64,000 nucleotides of DNA from Zelopaecilomyces penicillatus (GCA_005765155.1 VCCP01000002.1:2790001-2854000); one strand, 5' to 3'. Counted from the stretch's first letter, positions 13,622 to 26,866 are shown. Numbers and translations are program-made. The notes: generated by a model not told the origin, from the sequence alone.

Positions 13622-13626
13622 TATAG
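13622..13626. repeat. Probable target-site duplication of A-III, left copy
   Basis: TATAG here compares with AATAG at 26,862-26,866. Four of five bases match; the mismatch is a transversion, so this pair is less certain than the others. Confidence 0.45.
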
Positions 13627-13995
13627 TTTAATAGCTGGGTTAAACACACCCTCTTGCTAGTTGACTAAGCTATAGCTGTATAAGCTGCATTTAGGGGGAT
13701 TGAACTATATAAGTAGATAAGCCATACCCAGGCCATTTGAATAGGCAGATATCATTAAATTCAAGTTTTTTTTCCTCCCTTTCTACACAAGAATTTTCTA
13801 ATATATTCAAAAGACTAGCTATTAAAAAGCTATCTTCTTTATCTAATTAGTTATAGGATAATTAATTAATCCCTTAAGTTCAATTTATTATATCATCGCT
13901 TTATAGCTTTTCTTACCTATTCAATCCTTATAAACTACACTAACTATATAACTACCCTAAAATCACCCTATAGTTCTATAAGTGATATTAGTATT
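13627..13995 (+). mobile_element. A-III, solo LTR of Gypsy A family in opposite orientation, left part
   Basis: On the plus strand this starts TTTAATAG and matches the reverse complement of the A-II LTR next to it. It continues at 26,834-26,861 after the A-II insertion; the joined length is 397 bp, matching the 395-396 bp of the other A LTRs. No A internal sequence accompanies it, so it is a solo LTR, presumably left by LTR-LTR recombination. It sits in the gag part of Copia B. Confidence 0.88.
13991..13995. repeat. Target-site duplication of Gypsy A-II, left copy
   Basis: GTATT here and at 26,829-26,833. A shift to AGTAT fits equally well. Removing A-II and one copy restores a continuous A-family LTR. 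Confidence 0.88.
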
Positions 13996-14391
13996 TTGAT
14001 AAGGGGAAAACAATATATACAATAACACTAACACCACCCATAGAACTATAGGGTGATTTTAGGGTAGTTGTATAGCCAGTGTAGTCCGTAAGGATTGAAT
14101 GGGCAAGAAAAGCTATAAAGCAGTGATATAATAAATTGAACTTAAGGGATTAATTGATCATCCTATAACTGATTAGATAAAGAAGATAGCTTTTTAATAG
14201 CTAGTCTTTTAAATATACTAGAAAATTCTTAGGTAGAAGGGGAGGAAGAAAACTTGAATTTAATAATATCTATCTATTTAAATAGCTTAGGTATAGTCTA
14301 TCTACTTATATAGTTTAATCCCCCTAAGTACAGCTTATATAGCTATAGCTTAATTAATTAGAAAGGGGGTGTATTTAACCTAGCTATTAAA
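13996..14391 (-). repeat. 3' LTR of Gypsy A-II
   Basis: 396 bp and the least mutated A LTR. It still carries words such as cactaacacc where the 5' LTR reads tactaatatt. With A-III (13,627-13,995) it forms a long head-to-head inverted repeat. Confidence 0.92.
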
Positions 14392-14401
14392 ACCCTTTTA
14401 G
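14392..14401 (-). other. Polypurine tract of Gypsy A-II
   Basis: Minus-strand CTAAAAGGGT directly precedes the LTR start TTTAATAG, at the same place as in A-I. Confidence 0.65.
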
Positions 14402-17400
14402 TGAATATTAAAGATAACTTTATTATCAAGTTAGATAATATTTGCAATTAATCAAGCAATAGTATTTAAATATAACCTTTAGATGCCTGTATATATATAC
14501 TTTACTTCTTTTCTCTTATCTATCCTTAATTAAGTATTCCCCTAATATTTAATCCCTTTAATTCTTTTAATATCCCTAGAGTATTTAACTCTATTATTTA
14601 ATCTATAAATAAAGGTATTATTAATTATACTTATATAGTATAGTATTTAGATCTATTAGATTAAATAGCTTAAGTTATTAGTCTATTAAAGGAAGCTTCT
14701 ATTATCTCCCTAATATATTAAAGAGTCTCTTCTATAATTATTCTACTAAAATAGAGACTGATATAACTATTAGAGTATTTAATATATAATATAGGCCTTT
14801 TAATAAGGAATATATTATCTATCTTCTTAGCGAATTTGATAGTTATAATATACTCTATTACTCCTAAGTATTATAAAGGCAAATCAATACCTATTTAAGT
14901 AATAATCTCTCTTTTATATCTTATAGATTGAATTAGTAGTATATAGTATAGAGAGGGCTAAGGGTTTAATTCCTTTTATTAACTCCTCTGCTTCTTTTCT
15001 AGACTTCCTTTTTCTCTATTAAAAGGGTTGGTCTGCTTATAAGAAAGATACCTATTATCTAATTAAGATACTCTGCCTAGGTTCCTATTAGTAAACTGCC
15101 TTAAGGTTATAATAATATCCCTAGAAGTATTAGTATTCTTATTTAAGTTAGCTATAGGGATACTTAGAGAAGTTAATTTAGCTATCTATTCCTTAAAGAT
15201 AATCTATTTCTAAGGGTTTAAATATAGTATAAGCTATATTAATATTAACTCTAATTCCTTGCTTAATAAATCTTAATTAAATAATCCTTAAATATCCTTA
15301 ATACTATTATATATAAATAAACTAAGCCTAGATAAAAGCTTAGAAATTAAATAAATAATAAATAATCTATTCCTATTAGCTCTTAGAGAATATTATTAGA
15401 GTGCTATTACTTAATCATTATTAAACTAAATTATAATTAATTTAGCTTTCTTAATAATAATTATATTAATAGTCTTAACTACCTTAGATCTGATTATCTT
15501 ATTATACTTGAATTTATTATTTAATTATTAATTAGTAATAGCTTTAAAGAGTATAGGTTTCTATACTCTAGTAGGGTGAGTAGGCAATATTATAATAGTC
15601 TATATAAATAGTATAAGTAGGCTATTTCCTATAGATATATAGAAGACTCTAGAGTTATTATATAGTATAGATAAGGTATACCTATCAATTAAGAATAATA
15701 TAATATCTCCTAGGTAAGTAAAATAAAGCACTTTATCTATACCTTAATTATAAACTATTTAATTATTAAGATCCTATAAAATAATATAATAAAAACTCTA
15801 TAAGTATTTAGCTATATCTAACTTATTAATAATAAGATATAGTATAGTATTCCTTACTTTAAGTATATAGCTAGATATAGGCTGATTTAAACTATTAAAT
15901 AAGCATTAATCTCTTAATAGTAAATAGAAGGGATTATTAAGGAGTAGATAAAATATATTATTATAAGATTATTTAATCTTATTTAAATCTTCTTTAATTT
16001 AATTAAGATAAGAGTAAAACTCAATTAATCCTCTAATAGTAATATAGATCTAGAAGAAAGATAAATAGCTATACTCCTAACCTTATACTTACTTTATATA
16101 TAGAATAATAATAAATATAAAGTTATAGGAGAGATTAAGCTTATAAAGCATTTACCTCTATAGATATATAAACTCTTTAGTATAATATATTTATTTATCT
16201 GTTTATAAATCGAAGATATAAAGCTAGCCTTTAAATCAATCCTAAATAAAGGAATACTAATATATATTCTTATAATTAATAAATCTAATAAAGAATCACT
16301 TATTAAATATATTCTTATAAAAGGCAGCTAGCCTATTAAGATAATTATAGGTATTAAGTATTAAATAATTATAGAATCTAAATTTATATAAAATATTAAA
16401 AAGATCTATATATATATAGAAGTATTCCTTTAACTTAAAAATATATATTACTTTAGGGGCTATAAATATATTATTAGAGATATTATAGAGTATAATTTAA
16501 AGCAGAGAATATAATATAAAATTAATAGCCTAATCTTTATTCTTTAATATATATAATAATTAATAGAGCTTAATTAGATAATTGCTCTAGTTCTATCCTT
16601 ATAGGCCTTAAGGAAATAACTATATAATAAAGATAAGATTATATACCACTGAATCTAGGGTATCTATATTGAAATTCTAAGGGAGGGTTAGTAATGGATT
16701 AGGCTAGTCTTATTAAGGGATTATAAAGTAGGGTTGCTTAGAAAACCCTAGATTTATTATAAATATAATATATTTATTAATATATTTATAAAATAAATCT
16801 ATATCTTCTTTAAGCTATACTACTCCTATAATAATAGTAAGGCTTATGTTTTTAATACTTGCTTAAAAGAAGGGTATAAATAATCTAGAAGTTCTTTATT
16901 ATTTTAATATTATATATTAGTAAGGAATTAGATAGGGGTATAATTAAATAATAATAGAGGTTAAGGGAATAAAATAAGATAGTATAGATACTAGGGGGAG
17001 ATAATAGAGATGGAAGGGAGTGATATATATAAGGTATCTCTTTATAAGAGGGAGCTTTATAAGTGTATAAGGGTTTGAATTAATAATCCTTTATAGTTAT
17101 ATATAATCACTTGATTAAAGGTGCCTTTTATTATAAGCAGCTCTTCCTTTAAAGTATAGCTTTTTATTATACTTAATAATGATTTATAGCTGGCGAGTGA
17201 TATATGTTTTTATTTATATGCTTTTTAGAGGGGCTGTCTTTTAGCTCTTATAACTTTTCCTCCTTTATCTTATAATTTAATTCTCTTAACTTTAGGATTA
17301 TTAATCTATCTTTTATTCTCTTTAGGTTTTTGATATAAGTATTATTTAATTATAGAAACTGATTAGGATAATATTTATTCTTAGCTCCCTAATATTAGTT

Positions 17401-19344
17401 TTATTATAAATATAATTATTCTATATAGTATAATTATTTATAAAGTTGTTTTATTATAGAATAGTTATACTAAGTTCTTTAATAATATTAAATTATCTTT
17501 TATAATAGAAGTGATAGTAAATTATAAGGCTTTCTTAATTTAATATTATTTAATCTTTATAAATCAATATTAATCCTCTTTTTTATTTTTAGATTTAGGT
17601 AATATTTAAAGTATAGATTCTAGGGGGAGTGAATATAGACTAGATAAATTACCCTCTCTATTATAAGGTATTCTTTATTATTAAATTTATAAAAGATATA
17701 TCTAATACTTTTATATAGCTAGCTAAGGGCTAAAGTCCTAAATAATACTTTTAGAAAGATAATCTCTATAATACTTAAGAATATCCTATATTAAAGTCTA
17801 TTATAAAAACCCAAGTACCTTACCCTATATTTATATTAGCTAAAATAAGATATATTTATAGATATTTCTTTAATACCTTAATAAAATAGAAAAAGAGGAT
17901 CTATTCTTTATTTATTAATTATTATAGGATTATTAATCTAATCCTATATTCCTATTATATATAATCCTTCTTGATTATTATTATAGTTATTAGGGAGTAT
18001 ATTATATAGTTATATTATCTATATATTTTAATCCTAGGTAAATATAATAGGTACTATTTGAATTGTAAATAGGATAGATATATAGACTATAGGTAGAGAG
18101 GACTTTATAGCTATCAATCTAAGTTAAAGAATAAGAGAAAGCAAGTAACTTTCTTAGGGAAGGACTAGACTAAAGAATCAGAGGGACCAGTTATTCTAGA
18201 TTTCTTAAATATATCTATTGCTCTTTACCTATAGAAATATTAGCTATCGATTTTGAAGATTAAGTATATAATAAAATAGGATATAGATAAGATAATAAAG
18301 GAAAACCTTAATAAGATTTGATAGGTATAAGTAGGATTAAATGGTTCCTTAATTATTAGGATATAGGTTTGGTTTAAAAGGGATAGGGTAAATTGATTTT
18401 AGGATGATAGTATTAGTTATATAGTTTAGATAGTTTAGTATTAATAAATAAATTAGCTTTTAAAAGTATTAATTAATCTTTATAAAATAAAGTAAATTAA
18501 TAAAAAAGTATAATTAATTTAGTATAGTATTATAAAATATATATATAATAAAATAAGAAAGGGATTTATATAAATAGGAAAGTTAAAGAAAGATAATATT
18601 ATAATATTAAAATGATTTATAAGAACTCTTATTTTTAATAGAAATTCAATAAGTTTTTTAGAGTGAAAGGAAAGGTTTTAGGTATATAAGTATAAGCTTT
18701 ATTTGGTTCTGATTAATATAGATATAGGATAGATCTAAGAGTAAGTCTATGCTTAAGGGTATAGTAAAATCAGATTAATATAAATCAAGGAAAGATTATA
18801 AATAAATAAGATTAATAAGGATTATTTGATTATTAGTATAGGAATAGTTTGGTTATTATAATTAAGGTTTAGGAGTATTAATTATTTATTATGATTGGTT
18901 TGGTATGATTGGTTTATATATTAGTAATGGAATATTATATATAAAGAATGAAATTTATTATACCTTTTAAAAAATATTATTAAGATCCTTCTTATTAAGG
19001 ATTTTTAAATAGAATTTAGGCTAGAAAATCCTTGGTTTAAGTATATAAGAAGTTATATATATATCTAAAGTAAATATAGTTAATATATATTCTTTTAGTA
19101 TTAGGTTAAGCTAGGGATTATAACTTTAAACTAAGATTTAATAGCTGGTAATAAATCTAGGAAGTCTTCTTTAAGATCAGTATTAGAGTTAGAGTCTTAG
19201 GGTATTATTTAATTAATAGATAAGTTAAAGTATATAAAGAGGTCTAATAATCCTAGCCCTCTCTTTTCCTTATATAGTTCTTATTTATCTTTAGGTTTAA
19301 AGAGCTATATATTAGTATTAGATATCTATTAGTTATATTTATTC
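14392..19344 (-). other. Unassigned 3' region of Gypsy A-II between pol and 3' LTR
   Basis: 4,953 bp with no recognised domain, matched in length by A-I (4,952 bp). Readable stretches with fewer stops occur on both strands. On the minus strand near 17.2-17.35 kb a Lys/Glu/Leu-rich segment (RIKDRLIILKLRELNYKIKE) looks like a coiled coil. On the plus strand, 17,641-18,050 has about 9 stops in about 137 codons, but an opposing minus frame has a similar density. The interval may hold one or more extra genes of the element, but neither strand nor function can be settled by eye. Confidence 0.55.
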
Positions 19345-22300
19345 TTAATAAACTTCTTTAGGTGGTTTCTAGAATAGGTCTTATCTAGGAGAATCCTATC
19401 TATTATATAAAGTATATATACTTTAATAATATCTGCTTATAAAGCAATCTAATATAAGCTATATTAATATATTATTATCTTTGCTATATAGGATTTATCC
19501 TGCTTCTTAGGTATATTATATATAAGTATTAGGTTATTTAGTATTAGTTAATTATATTCTAACCGAAGTATATATTTATTGATAGTATCTATTCTTGCTA
19601 TCAGCTTCTTTCTAAAGTTAATTATCTTTTCTTTAGCCTTTATTATATCTTTTAATCTTCTTTCTAGTATTTAAATATAAGACTCAAATAAGTCCTTAGT
19701 ATTAATAATAATATCTTAATTAATAAGCCTTTATATTAGGAATTTAACTTTAAATAGCAAGATAGGGTTATACTTATATATAAGATAAAAGGCAGAGAAG
19801 CTATAGGATGATTTGATTATAGTTCTATTTATAAGAATAGCTGCTTTAAGGTATCTTATTCATTTAGAGTCCCCTTCTAATATCTTAGCTATTATAGATA
19901 TAAGGCTCTAATAATCAACTTTAACTATAGAATTAGCTATAGGATTATACCTAGATATTTAAATATATTTTATACCTTAATTAAATAGTATTTAAGGGAG
20001 AAGCCCTTTTATTTTAGGTCTATTATTAATAACTATATAAAGTATAAATCTATATTATTATATTAAGGTTATAATAAATCTAGTTATAGCCCTTAAGTTA
20101 ACCTATTATATTAATTAAACTTTAACTTATTTAATTAAGTTATAGTGAGCTTCTATAAGGAAGTTTATACTATAATTAGATAGTATATATTATAAATTAA
20201 AGTATACTTTTAATATTAACTGCTTAGATGATATTAGAATCATTGATTCTTTACCCTATTATAGTATAAACTTTTAATACTTAGAGCAATAGGCTATAGC
20301 TAAGGAAATATTATTTTATATCTTTCCCTAGTAATACCTATTAAAGAGAGTTTTAAAGATAATTACTTTGCCTTTATACCCTTAAGCTATATAATAGCTT
20401 ATTATTAATTTCTTATAGATGGATAAGTTATTAATAATTAATATAGGATGGTTTCTTTTATAAGTTAGCTTTAATTAAAGTTTTCTATCCTTAATAAAGA
20501 ATCTCTAAGCTTTCTAATATAATATTCTAAATTATATTCTATTAAGATTAGATAATCTCTTTAATAAATATAGAAATCTAGTAATCTATTAGGACTCTAT
20601 AGAATATCTAGATTCTAGTATATTTAATTATATTAATCTAAGATATATATTAATTATATTCTCTAAATCCCTATCAACTTTAGTATTTATTTAATTAAAT
20701 AGCCCTAATCCTTTTTGAGAAAATCCATTTATTATACTATTATTTTTCTTAGGAATATATTTAGTAGTAAAATCAAATAATATAATATAGCTGATCTAGT
20801 GGATAATAAGACTATCTAGTATATTATAAATAGTATTATTAAGCTGGTATATAAGGATATATATATCTATCTCTAAAGTAAATTATATATTATAGATATA
20901 TCCTCTAAGCCTTTAAAGTATAAAGAGAATAGCCTTGCACTTTTGCTTTATTATATTATAGTTATATTTAGCCTTATTCTAATAATCGCTTTTGAACCTA
21001 ATCAGGTATTATTGCTTATCTAGGACTTATATTAAAACTACTCTCTATCTTTTAAGGCTAGTATCCATTATAAGTATGATTTCTCTGCCCTCTTTAGAGA
21101 GATTAAATGATATTAGAATAGGGATAGTTATTATTATATCCCTAAGCTTGGCTATTGCTTTTAATTATAATCCTTCTTACTTCTAAGGGGCTTTTTTTAT
21201 AATAGAGTAATAAAGAAGAGAGTAATAATAGCAAAGTTATATACTCAAATTTAATAGTAGCTAATAAGTTTAAGAAAGGCTCTAATATCTATTATATTAT
21301 AATAGATTAGCTATTCTAGGATCTTAATAATCTTCTCTTTGATTGGTTTTCTCTTAGATATCCTATAAAGGAATCTAATAATAATAGTTATATTTTAATA
21401 ATATCTTGATTTCCCTTCTAATATTATATATTTAAAGAGCTTAATATTAAGAAGGATTTTATTAAGGTTTTATAAATACTTAAGTATATATTTCTATACC
21501 CTAGGAAGAATCTCTTTATTATTATAAATAGATTATAGCTTATATATAATAATATTATTAAGGAAGGGTTTATAGATATCTAGGATAAGATTAAATAGTA
21601 TTTAAGTTATAATTCTTATAAACTAGGCTATAGAATTTATAATACCCTAAAGGAATATATATATCCTTAAAAGACTAATAATAGAAGAAAATATAATAAG
21701 ATCCCTATTATTTTTATCTAATAGGACTTGATTATAACTAGAAAAGAAATCCAATAATAAGAGTATAGTATATATAGAGAAGTCTTTATTAAAGGAATTA
21801 ATATTAGAAGGGATAAATATATTTCTAAGAGTGATAATATTATATTTTATAATAGTATTGATTAAATAAAGCCCTCTATCCTTTTTCTTAATAAAGAAAT
21901 ATTAATTCCTATAGGAGATATAAGACTCTTCTAATATATAATTCTTAAAGTATACCTTTAGTAACTCTATAGCTTTTACTTCTAATCCTTATAGAATAGG
22001 GATAAAATATATTTATTAAGCTAAATAGGGAATTATTTTAATGATTTAAGGAGGTATAACTAATGGATTAAGTATTCTATTTTCTTTGAATTATTAAGAT
22101 AAAGCCTATTCTCTATTATAAAGGATCTCTAGGAAAATATTAGTCTTTTATTAGATTAATATATTCTTAGTTTAAGAGAGGATTTCCTTAAGGTATTCTC
22201 TATAGAGTTAGGATCCCTTAGGTATATTAAAGAATTTTAGGGTAATATATTTAATAAAGGGTATATCTAGATTAATTCTTCTCTTTATTTCCTTCTATTT

Positions 22301-23045
22301 CTTCTTTTTCTAAAATAGATTACTATTAGATATAGACCTATTTAAAGGAATATTATTAATAGGGTTGATTTTATTAGCCTTTTTCTTGTATAAGGTATAG
22401 ATATATATCTTAGGGGGATTATATAATTAGTATATTCCTCTTCTTCTAGATTTCTTCTTTTTCTTTAAAGAGTCTAATTTAGCTTTAATCACTTTTAAAG
22501 CTTTAATATACTGCTTTATAGACTTTATTAGTATACTCTTAATAATTACCTTATTATTATTAGAGTTAAGCTTTATTAGTATTTCTTTATTATCCTTAAG
22601 GAGCTATTCTAGATTAATTAATTCCTTATTATTAACTATACCTCTAATAATATAATTGATATTTAGTTTTCTAAGGAATTAGATTTATTTTATTCTTAAT
22701 AAACAGTATTTATAATAGAAGTAATTATTTATACTTATCTTATTTAATATTATATATATAAGTCTCTACTCTTTTAAGAATAATTAAATAATAGCTTAGT
22801 TATTCTAATAAATGATATCCCTAAAATAAAGGGTATTATAACTCTATCTAATACTATATATAGGTAAGTGAATATCTAAGTGGTTCCTATATAGAGTTGA
22901 ATTTCTATTTCCCTAATCATTTAAGTGATCTACTTAGAGAATAATATTATTTTAACCTTAATTGGATTATATTTAATCCTATATTTCTTAGCTAGTGATT
23001 TTAAGATAATATTACCTTTAGAGCTTAAATTAATAAATATATTTA
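19345..23045 (-). pseudogene. Gypsy A-II pol: protease, RT, RNase H, integrase
   Basis: Minus-strand reading in order. Retropepsin: FINLSSKGNIIL at 23,002-23,040 in the place of the family D-G core, with PFILGIS near 22,816-22,830 as the ILG motif. RT: PFLNNIIIY with active site FLNN at 21,554-21,565 (family FLDD; D to N by G-to-A), then EGKSRYY for the segment normally ending in CQ. RNase H: ILIMDTSL near 21,057-21,075 and KYNYNIIKQKCKAIL. Integrase: NPIANSIV near 19.92 kb, EGDSK, YLKAAILINRT, SAFYLIYKYNPILL near 19,755-19,829, then a C-terminal NNLILIYN and NHLKKFI ending near 19,345. About 1,230 codons, a normal Gypsy pol length. Reads through RIP stops; dead. Confidence 0.9.
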
Positions 23046-26000
23046 TTGCTTTCTCTTCTTAAGAATTGATCCTAACTTAAATCTTAAGTATTTATTATAT
23101 ATTTAATAACTAATAGCTATCTAAGTATATTTAAATGATCTTATAAGGCGTCTTATTAAAAGAGAAGCTTATATTATTATAAAGATTATCTTTAACTGGT
23201 TCTAGAATATAGAAATAATATAGGCTTAATAGATCTATATTATCTTAATCTTGATTAAATAATATTATTTAATACTAGCTATAATTAAGAGAGGCTTCTT
23301 CTTATATCTTAATTATAATTATAGTGCTGGTATATAGTTATTTAATTAGCTTATTAAAGAAGGCTTTATTATACCTTATCTATAAATAAACTTAAATTAC
23401 TCCTATTATATTCTTTAGCTTTATTAAAGATATAGGATTATCTGATTTATTCTTAGGGATATAAAGGATTTCTATTATATCTTTAGCCTAATCTAGTAGA
23501 TCCTGGTTTATAATTATCCTAAGCTCTAGATTAAGATTAATCAATATATAAAGTAGTATAGTAACTGTCTTTATAAGCAAGATCTCTTTTAGTTTTAATT
23601 AATAGTAAGGAAGTCTTATACTCTAATCTATTATTTATAATATATTCTTAGGTATAGTTATTAAGTTAGAAGATATTATCTTATTTAATGTTAGGGTAGC
23701 CTTAGGAGTAGGCTTCTGATATATAATAGTTAAAGGTTTAATTGACTCTTTATTATTACCTCTCTATCTCTTCCTTTTATTAGTATTTATATTGATTATA
23801 TATATTAATACTATTTAATCCTTTATATCTTTATATTAAGATAGTGATATAAAAGAAGTTTAGATTATATTCTTATTAGATATAATATCTAAGTATTATA
23901 ACTTTATAGGTTATTACTTAGGGTTTAGATAAGGGATATATTTTTTAAAGATTATACCTTTATATTTATTTAATATCTATTTAAAGTACTAAGGGGCTCT
24001 GGCTTTAATTAAAAGGATAAGGGGTATAATTATATAATCAGAGAAATTAATAGCCTAAGCTATTATAAGCTTCTAGTAATATCCTTTTATCTTAAGGAAC
24101 TACTATATAATAATAGAAGGAATTATACTCTAGCCTATAATATATCCTAGGTTTAATATCCTAGTATATAAATTATATATATAAAACTTAAGTTTAGTAT
24201 TATATACTAATTTATTATAGTAGGAGGGAAAATAGCTTGATAAGTTATAGTATTAGTAATTATTCTTATCCTATCTCCCTTAGAGGGAGGAGATATTAAA
24301 ATCCTTATTATTACTAAGATTAAATATTATTTAATTAAATAAAAAACTTATTAGGCCTTTATACTATAGATCCTTATTAATATATATATTAATATTTGTT
24401 TATATTTTGGTAATCATTTAAGTAATATCTTCCCTGATAGCTATATTGATCTTAAGGTTATTAATAAGCTTGGTTAATTCCTTTATATCTATTAGTTTAG
24501 CTTTAGGGGGTATAATCTTAATAATAGTTAGAAAGAATTTTTCTTTAAAGTAAAGATCCTATATAATTAGATTCTTTATTATAGTGATTTAATTAAGTAT
24601 TACCCTAATAGTAATTGTATTTACCTGGTTCCTAAGATTATTAGAAGTCTTATACTATTTGATAGCTAGTTTAATAATCACTTGATTATTAAAATATCTT
24701 TAGAGCTGCTTATATAATATCTTCTTGAGTTTATAGGGATTATTAATAGAATTTGCTTGGATAACCTTAATAAGGAGCCTTACCAATATAATCTTATATA
24801 ATATATAAGATAGTGGTTTTAAGTTCTTTTAATTTGAATTATATTAGAAAGTATAGAATCTATATCTATTAAGCTAATCTAGAATATCTTTGGTGGATTC
24901 TAGGTGCTATTATTTAAATGCTTCTAAATAATCTTTATATAATCTTAATTACTATAAGTCTCCTTTAAAGAAATGATTCTTTAATACTTCTTTAGCTTTT
25001 ACCTATAAGAGATTATAAATAAATCCCTGGATAATATCTTTATAGGTATTAACTATATAATATATAAAGTAATTATGTTTCTTCTTATTAGTTATATTAT
25101 TGCCTTTTATCTTAAGCTTATAGCTTAAAAGGTATTTAATAATATTAATCCTATTAAAGTATTTAATAAGCTTAAGATTAATAGTATATCTCTTAGGTTT
25201 ATTTATAATAAGGATATTTTTAAGATTATTAAAAAGAGTGATATTAGTCTTAGTAATACTTTATTAAAAACTCTTAATAATATTATCTCTTAACTGATTA
25301 ATTGATTATAAGCCTGATCTATTAAGGGAAGGGCTATTAGAATTTATAATAGATATTATATTAGATAAAGAAATGCTTAAAGTAAGGATATTAAGGATAA
25401 TAGTCTTAGGAGTGATAATTCTAATAGTAGAGTTAGAGCTATTTAAAAATCTTCTTCTTTAATATAGAGAGTATCTGCTTAAATCAAAGGCTAGTAATAT
25501 ATTAAGAAGATCTAATAATAATAAAGGCTTCCTATTATAAAGATATTTAGATATCTAATCTAAGAAGGAGTTATCTTAACTCTTATATAATAATACCTTA
25601 TTAATTATATCCTAGTATTAGTATAAAACCTTTCCTTTAAGAATAGATATTATACTTAAGTTAAGGATAATGATTCCTATATTATTATAATTAAATAGTA
25701 TCTTATTTCTAAAATATTAAGATTACTTTTAAATAAGAAGCTTCTTTAGTATTAAGGATAAGATTTATAGAAAGAGAAGAGAGATAAAAATATTTCCTAA
25801 GATTAGTTAAATTATTAGAATACTAATCTATAGTATAAAAAAGCAAAATTAAGGGTTAGTATATAGCTAATATTGTTTATTATCAATTAGATAATTAGTA
25901 TTAGAAGCTATATAAGCTGATTATCTATAATGGTTCTTCCTATATTTATTTATATTTTGATTAAATAAAATTAATAAGTTTAGGGTACCCTATCTTTTTA

Positions 26001-26432
26001 ATCTAATGTTTAATAGATAAATTATCTTTTATATATATTCTAGATAGAAGCTTATCTTAGGATTAAATATTCTCTTATTTTTTCTCTTAATAGTTTAATA
26101 TTCTATAATATTAGATTCTAATAGAAAAGAAATTAATAATATCTTATTATTTAACTAGGATAGTATATAATATCCCTGCTTTATAAACTTTAGGTCTTTT
26201 AATAAATAAGCTTAGCTCTTTTACTTTTAGATTTCTAGGCTATTATCCTTAAAGGTATCTCTTGATTATATTAATTAGAAGGTCTTATAAGGGTATCTAT
26301 AATAATTCTTCTTGGATTGGTCCTTATAATAGCTTAAAAGTGCTCTTAAATGCATTGTATTATTGGTCTGGTATTAATTGATCCTTTTAATAATAAAGCA
26401 AATAAGATATCCCTTTATCTTAATCATCAGTT
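23046..26432 (-). pseudogene. Gypsy A-II 5' internal region, presumed gag
   Basis: About 3.4 kb between the 5' LTR and protease. By position on the minus strand it should hold the leader, primer-binding site and gag. I could not identify a CCHC zinc knuckle or a capsid motif with confidence, nor a PBS ending in TGG just inside the LTR (the minus sequence there begins AACTGATGATTAAG). It is long for a Gypsy gag. The same region in A-I is 28,538-32,767. The gag call is inference from location only. Confidence 0.5.
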
Positions 26433-26828
26433 TTAATAAGAGGAAAACAATATATATAATAATACTAATATTATCTATAGAACTATAAAGTAATTTTAGA
26501 ATAGTTATATAGCTAGTATAATCTATAAGGATTAAATAGGTAAGAAAAGCTATAAAGCAATGATATAATAAATTAAACTTAAGGGATTAATTGATTATCC
26601 TATAACTAATTAGATAAAGAAGATAGCTTTTTAATAGCTAATCTTTTAAATATATTGGAAAATTCTTAGGTAGAAGGGGGGGAAGAAAACTTGAATTTGA
26701 TGATATCTGCTCATTTAAATGGCCTGGGTATAGTCTATCTACTTATATAGTTCAATCCCTTTAAGTGCAGCTTATATAGCTATGGCTTAGTCAATTAGCA
26801 AGGGGGTGTGTTCAACCTAGCTATTAAA
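26433..26828 (-). repeat. 5' LTR of Gypsy A-II
   Basis: 396 bp, paired with 13,996-14,391. In minus orientation it starts TTTAATAGCTAGG and ends CTTATTAA. Confidence 0.92.
26770..26781 (-). promoter_or_regulatory. Candidate TATA box in Gypsy A 5' LTR
   Basis: Minus-strand GCTATATAAGCTG lies about 50 bases into the LTR and is kept in the other A LTRs (solo A-III: gctgtataagctg on plus). Position and sequence suit a core promoter, but in such A/T-rich DNA the call rests only on conservation between copies. Confidence 0.35.
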
Positions 26829-26833
26829 GTATT
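26829..26833. repeat. Target-site duplication of Gypsy A-II, right copy
   Basis: GTATT, pairing with 13,991-13,995. Confidence 0.88.
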
Positions 26834-26861
26834 ATTGTGTATATTGTTTTCCCCTTATTAA
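26834..26861 (+). mobile_element. A-III solo LTR, right part
   Basis: 28 bp, starting attgtgtatattg and ending ccccttattaa, complete the reversed A LTR begun at 13,627-13,995. In isolation it resembles a terminal inverted repeat of A-II, but it is the displaced end of the target LTR. Confidence 0.85.
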
Positions 26862-26866
26862 AATAG

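Larger units (their letters stand above)
13996..26828 (-). mobile_element. Gypsy (Ty3-like) LTR retrotransposon A-II, full-length and uninterrupted
   Basis: 12,833 bp bounded by 396 bp LTRs (3' LTR 13,996-14,391; 5' LTR 26,433-26,828) and GTATT duplications. The minus-strand order is 5' LTR, gag-sized region, protease, RT, RNase H, integrase, a 4.95 kb unassigned region, PPT, 3' LTR. The two LTRs differ overwhelmingly by transitions, the 3' LTR being the more G/C-rich. It inserted into the solo LTR A-III, making it the youngest datable insertion in the nest. All frames carry RIP-type stops. Confidence 0.95.

Noticed and set aside
17641..19300. Possible long antisense gene on the plus strand in the 3' region of Gypsy A-II
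   Set aside because: One plus frame reads for hundreds of codons if RIP stops are ignored, but stop density rises to about 12 per 100 codons after 18.3 kb, above what Gln and Trp losses explain, and opposing minus frames read as well over the first part. Not called as a gene; kept only as an open question about the region.
20992..21186. 64-codon open frame on the plus strand
   Set aside because: It is antisense to the Gypsy A-II RNase H region, whose minus-strand motifs are clear. A chance frame.
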